DNA of 64,000 nucleotides from positions 7,068,001-7,132,000 of the forward strand of contig NZ_CP109427.1 of NCBI RefSeq assembly GCF_036250695.1, read 5' to 3'. Below are positions 62,475-64,000 of this stretch, piece after piece. Origin of the DNA: Streptomyces sp. NBC_01497. GTDB lineage: Bacteria; Actinomycetota; Actinomycetes; Streptomycetales; Streptomycetaceae. The notes beneath the pieces are model-generated. The model saw nothing but the letters and a program-made list of their open reading frames with translations. It was not told where the DNA came from and did not search any database. Both the position numbers and the translations under genes were made by a program. Position 1 is the stretch's first letter. Each line of letters begins with the position of its first letter.

Positions 62475-63500
62475 TCACAGGACGCACTCGGCTTCGGCGT
62501 ACCGCTCGGCCGGGACCGTCTTGAGGGTCTCGACGGCCTCCGTGAGCGGCACCATCTCGATGTCGGTGCCGTGCAGCGCCGTCATCATGCCGAATTCGCC
62601 CCGGTGCGCCGCCTCGACGGCGTGCCAGCCGAAACGGGTCGCGAGCACCCTGTCGTACGCGGTCGGGGTGCCACCGCGCTGGACATGGCCCAGGATGACG
62701 GGCCGTGCCTCCTTGCCGAGACGCTGCTCCAGCTCGACGGCGAGCTGACCCGCGACCCCGGCGAAGCGCTCGTGGCCGTACATGTCGGTGCCGCCCTCGT
62801 CGAACTTCATCGAGCCCTCGCGGGGCTTGGCGCCCTCGGCGACCACCACGATCGCGAACCGCTTGCCCGCCGAGAACCGCTTGCCGACCAGTTCGGTCAG
62901 CTCGCCGATGTCGAAGGGCCGCTCCGGTACGACGACGGCGTGCGCGCCCGCGGCCATGCCCGAGTGCAGCGCGATCCACCCCGTGTGCCGGCCCATGACC
63001 TCCACGATCAGCACGCGCTGGTGCGACTCGGCGGTGGTCTTCAGCCGGTCCAGGGCCTCCGTCGCGACGCCGACGGCCGTGTCGAAGCCGAACGTCACGT
63101 CCGTGGAGGCGATGTCGTTGTCGATGGTCTTCGGAACGCCGACGATCGGCAGGCCCGCCTCGGACAGCAGGTTCGCCGCCTTGAGGGTGCCCTCGCCGCC
63201 GATCGGGATGATCACATCGAGGCCCAGGTCGGCCACGTGGCCGCGGGCGCGTTCCACGCCGCCGCGCAGGTGCGCGGGCTGCACGCGGGACGAGCCGAGG
63301 ATGGTGCCGCCGCGGGCCAGGATGCCGCCGACGGCGTCAAGGTCGAGCTTGCGGTAGTCGCACTCCAGAAGGCCTTTCCAGCCGTCGTGGAACCCGATGA
63401 CCTCGTCGCCGTGGTCGACGACGGCCCGGTGCACGACGGACCTGATCACCGCGTTCAGGCCGGGGCAGTCACCGCCGGAGGTGAGGACACCAATACGCAT
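62475..63500 (-). CDS. pfkA: ATP-dependent 6-phosphofructokinase
   Basis: A 341-residue PFK. Glycolysis: fructose 6-phosphate to fructose 1,6-bisphosphate. The nucleotide loop TSGGDCPGLNAVIR (7-20) and active-site GVPKTIDNDIA are intact. The residue distinguishing donors is Gly in PIGGEGTLKAAN, as in ATP-type enzymes (PPi-types have Asp). Lys in the PKTIDND motif is shared with PPi-type and actinobacterial ATP-PFKs. ATG 63500 is the natural start. Length is normal. Confidence 0.95.
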   Translation of the reverse strand: MRIGVLTSGGDCPGLNAVIRSVVHRAVVDHGDEVIGFHDGWKGLLECDYRKLDLDAVGGILARGGTILGSSRVQPAHLRGGVERARGHVADLGLDVIIPIGGEGTLKAANLLSEAGLPIVGVPKTIDNDIASTDVTFGFDTAVGVATEALDRLKTTAESHQRVLIVEVMGRHTGWIALHSGMAAGAHAVVVPERPFDIGELTELVGKRFSAGKRFAIVVVAEGAKPREGSMKFDEGGTDMYGHERFAGVAGQLAVELEQRLGKEARPVILGHVQRGGTPTAYDRVLATRFGWHAVEAAHRGEFGMMTALHGTDIEMVPLTEAVETLKTVPAERYAEAECVL

Positions 63501-63725
63501 GGCCCGGACAACCTTTGCAACGTGTGGGGCGATGGCCGGACCCCGTCGTCCGGTCTGATCGCCGCCACCCTACCGGCGAGGGGCACCGGCGCCGAACCCG
63601 GCGTCCGCCTGCTGGACAGGCGGGCGCCGGATCGCCGGTCGCGGTCGCTCAGATGGTGAAGACGCTGCTCAGGAGGGGTGCGAACGGTGCGCGGAACGGA
63701 CCGCTCAGCTGTGCGGCGGCGCCGC

Positions 63726-64000
63726 TCAGGCGGGCTGGACCGCCGCGTTGATCCGCTCGTTGCGCAGGGCGTCGAACCACCGGTCGTCGACCGGAGGCAG
63801 AGCGTTCACATCGAGGGCCAGCTTCAGCAGCAGATCCGCGATGTGCGGGTTGCGCGCCATCACGGGACCGTGCATGTACGTGCCGAAGACGGTGTCGTTG
63901 AACGCGCCCTCCGTGCCGTCCCCGGTGCCGTTGCCCCGGCCCAGCCTGACCCGCGCGAAGGGCCGGGCCATCGGGCCGAGGTGCGTGATGCCCTGGTGGT
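63726..64000 (-). CDS. gatD: GatD-like glutamine amidotransferase, C-terminal part
   Basis: The reading frame continues to the window edge, so the N-terminus lies beyond it; about 90 residues are visible. The segments HQGITHLGPMARPFARV, GAFNDTVFGTYMHGPVMARNP with the catalytic His in YMHGP, and HIADLLLKLAL match GatD, the amidotransferase subunit that with MurT amidates lipid II D-glutamate. CobB/CobQ-like relatives are alternatives. The nucleophile Cys lies outside the window. Confidence 0.82.
   Translation of the reverse strand, partial: HQGITHLGPMARPFARVRLGRGNGTGDGTEGAFNDTVFGTYMHGPVMARNPHIADLLLKLALDVNALPPVDDRWFDALRNERINAAVQPA

Overview
The window looks like chromosomal DNA of a Streptomyces or a close relative. 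The sequence is very GC-rich, codons end almost always in G or C, and GTG starts and 4-bp start/stop overlaps are common. Several genes appear to be leaderless. The family set is typical of the genus: SWIM/DUF6493 pair, PP2C phosphatase plus RsbW-like kinase, F420/deazaflavin enzymes, multiple ClpP paralogues, GatD. From memory the order bioBAD/bioF - purB - pfkA - gatD resembles the Streptomyces core chromosome; this was not checked. No rRNA, intact tRNA, IS element, integrase or CRISPR array was seen.

Layout. 1-8.8 kb: end of a four-carbon acid sugar kinase with its PdxA2-type dehydrogenase, a CoA-binding protein, a YigZ/IMPACT protein, sbcD-sbcC, and a divergent Lrp/rhodanese pair. 9-18 kb: an ATP-grasp protein, a DUF885 hydrolase, an ACT-GNAT protein, the SWIM-DUF6493 operon and a VOC protein. 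18.5-25.8 kb: a GntR regulator behind a striking operator cluster, a convergent ROK regulator, a DUF385 enzyme, and a two-component system divergent from an ABC exporter. 26-33 kb: a likely run of two CorC-type membrane proteins, an SGNH hydrolase, purB and mug, then a membrane PP2C phosphatase. 33.6-34.3 kb: a compact RHH-Fic toxin-antitoxin-like pair with its own promoter/operator and terminator. 34.4-39.6 kb: the biotin genes bioB-bioA-bioD facing bioF across a palindrome-rich control region. 39.8-42.6 kb: an RsbW-like kinase; an NlpC/P60 wall hydrolase behind a c-di-AMP (ydaO-type) riboswitch and a CRP-type site; and a ClpP paralogue lacking the catalytic His, divergent from an orphan YefM antitoxin. 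43-55.3 kb: mostly accessory metabolism and regulators, including a decayed TetR gene and an Rrf2-reductase pair with tandem operators. 55.6-64 kb: SnoaL, enoyl-CoA hydratase, a cupredoxin lipoprotein, an LLM oxidoreductase, an NfeD-flotillin pair, CtaG, PfkA and the end of GatD.

The most interesting parts are regulatory. They are the NlpC/P60 leader (CRP site plus c-di-AMP riboswitch next to the ribosome binding site), the CebR-box-like and dre-like palindromes stacked over the GntR promoter, the shared YefM-type operator between a pseudo-protease ClpP and an antitoxin with no toxin, and a Fic-like toxin whose catalytic motif is eroded. Short tandem repeats (7-bp and 4-bp units) recur in the intergenic DNA.
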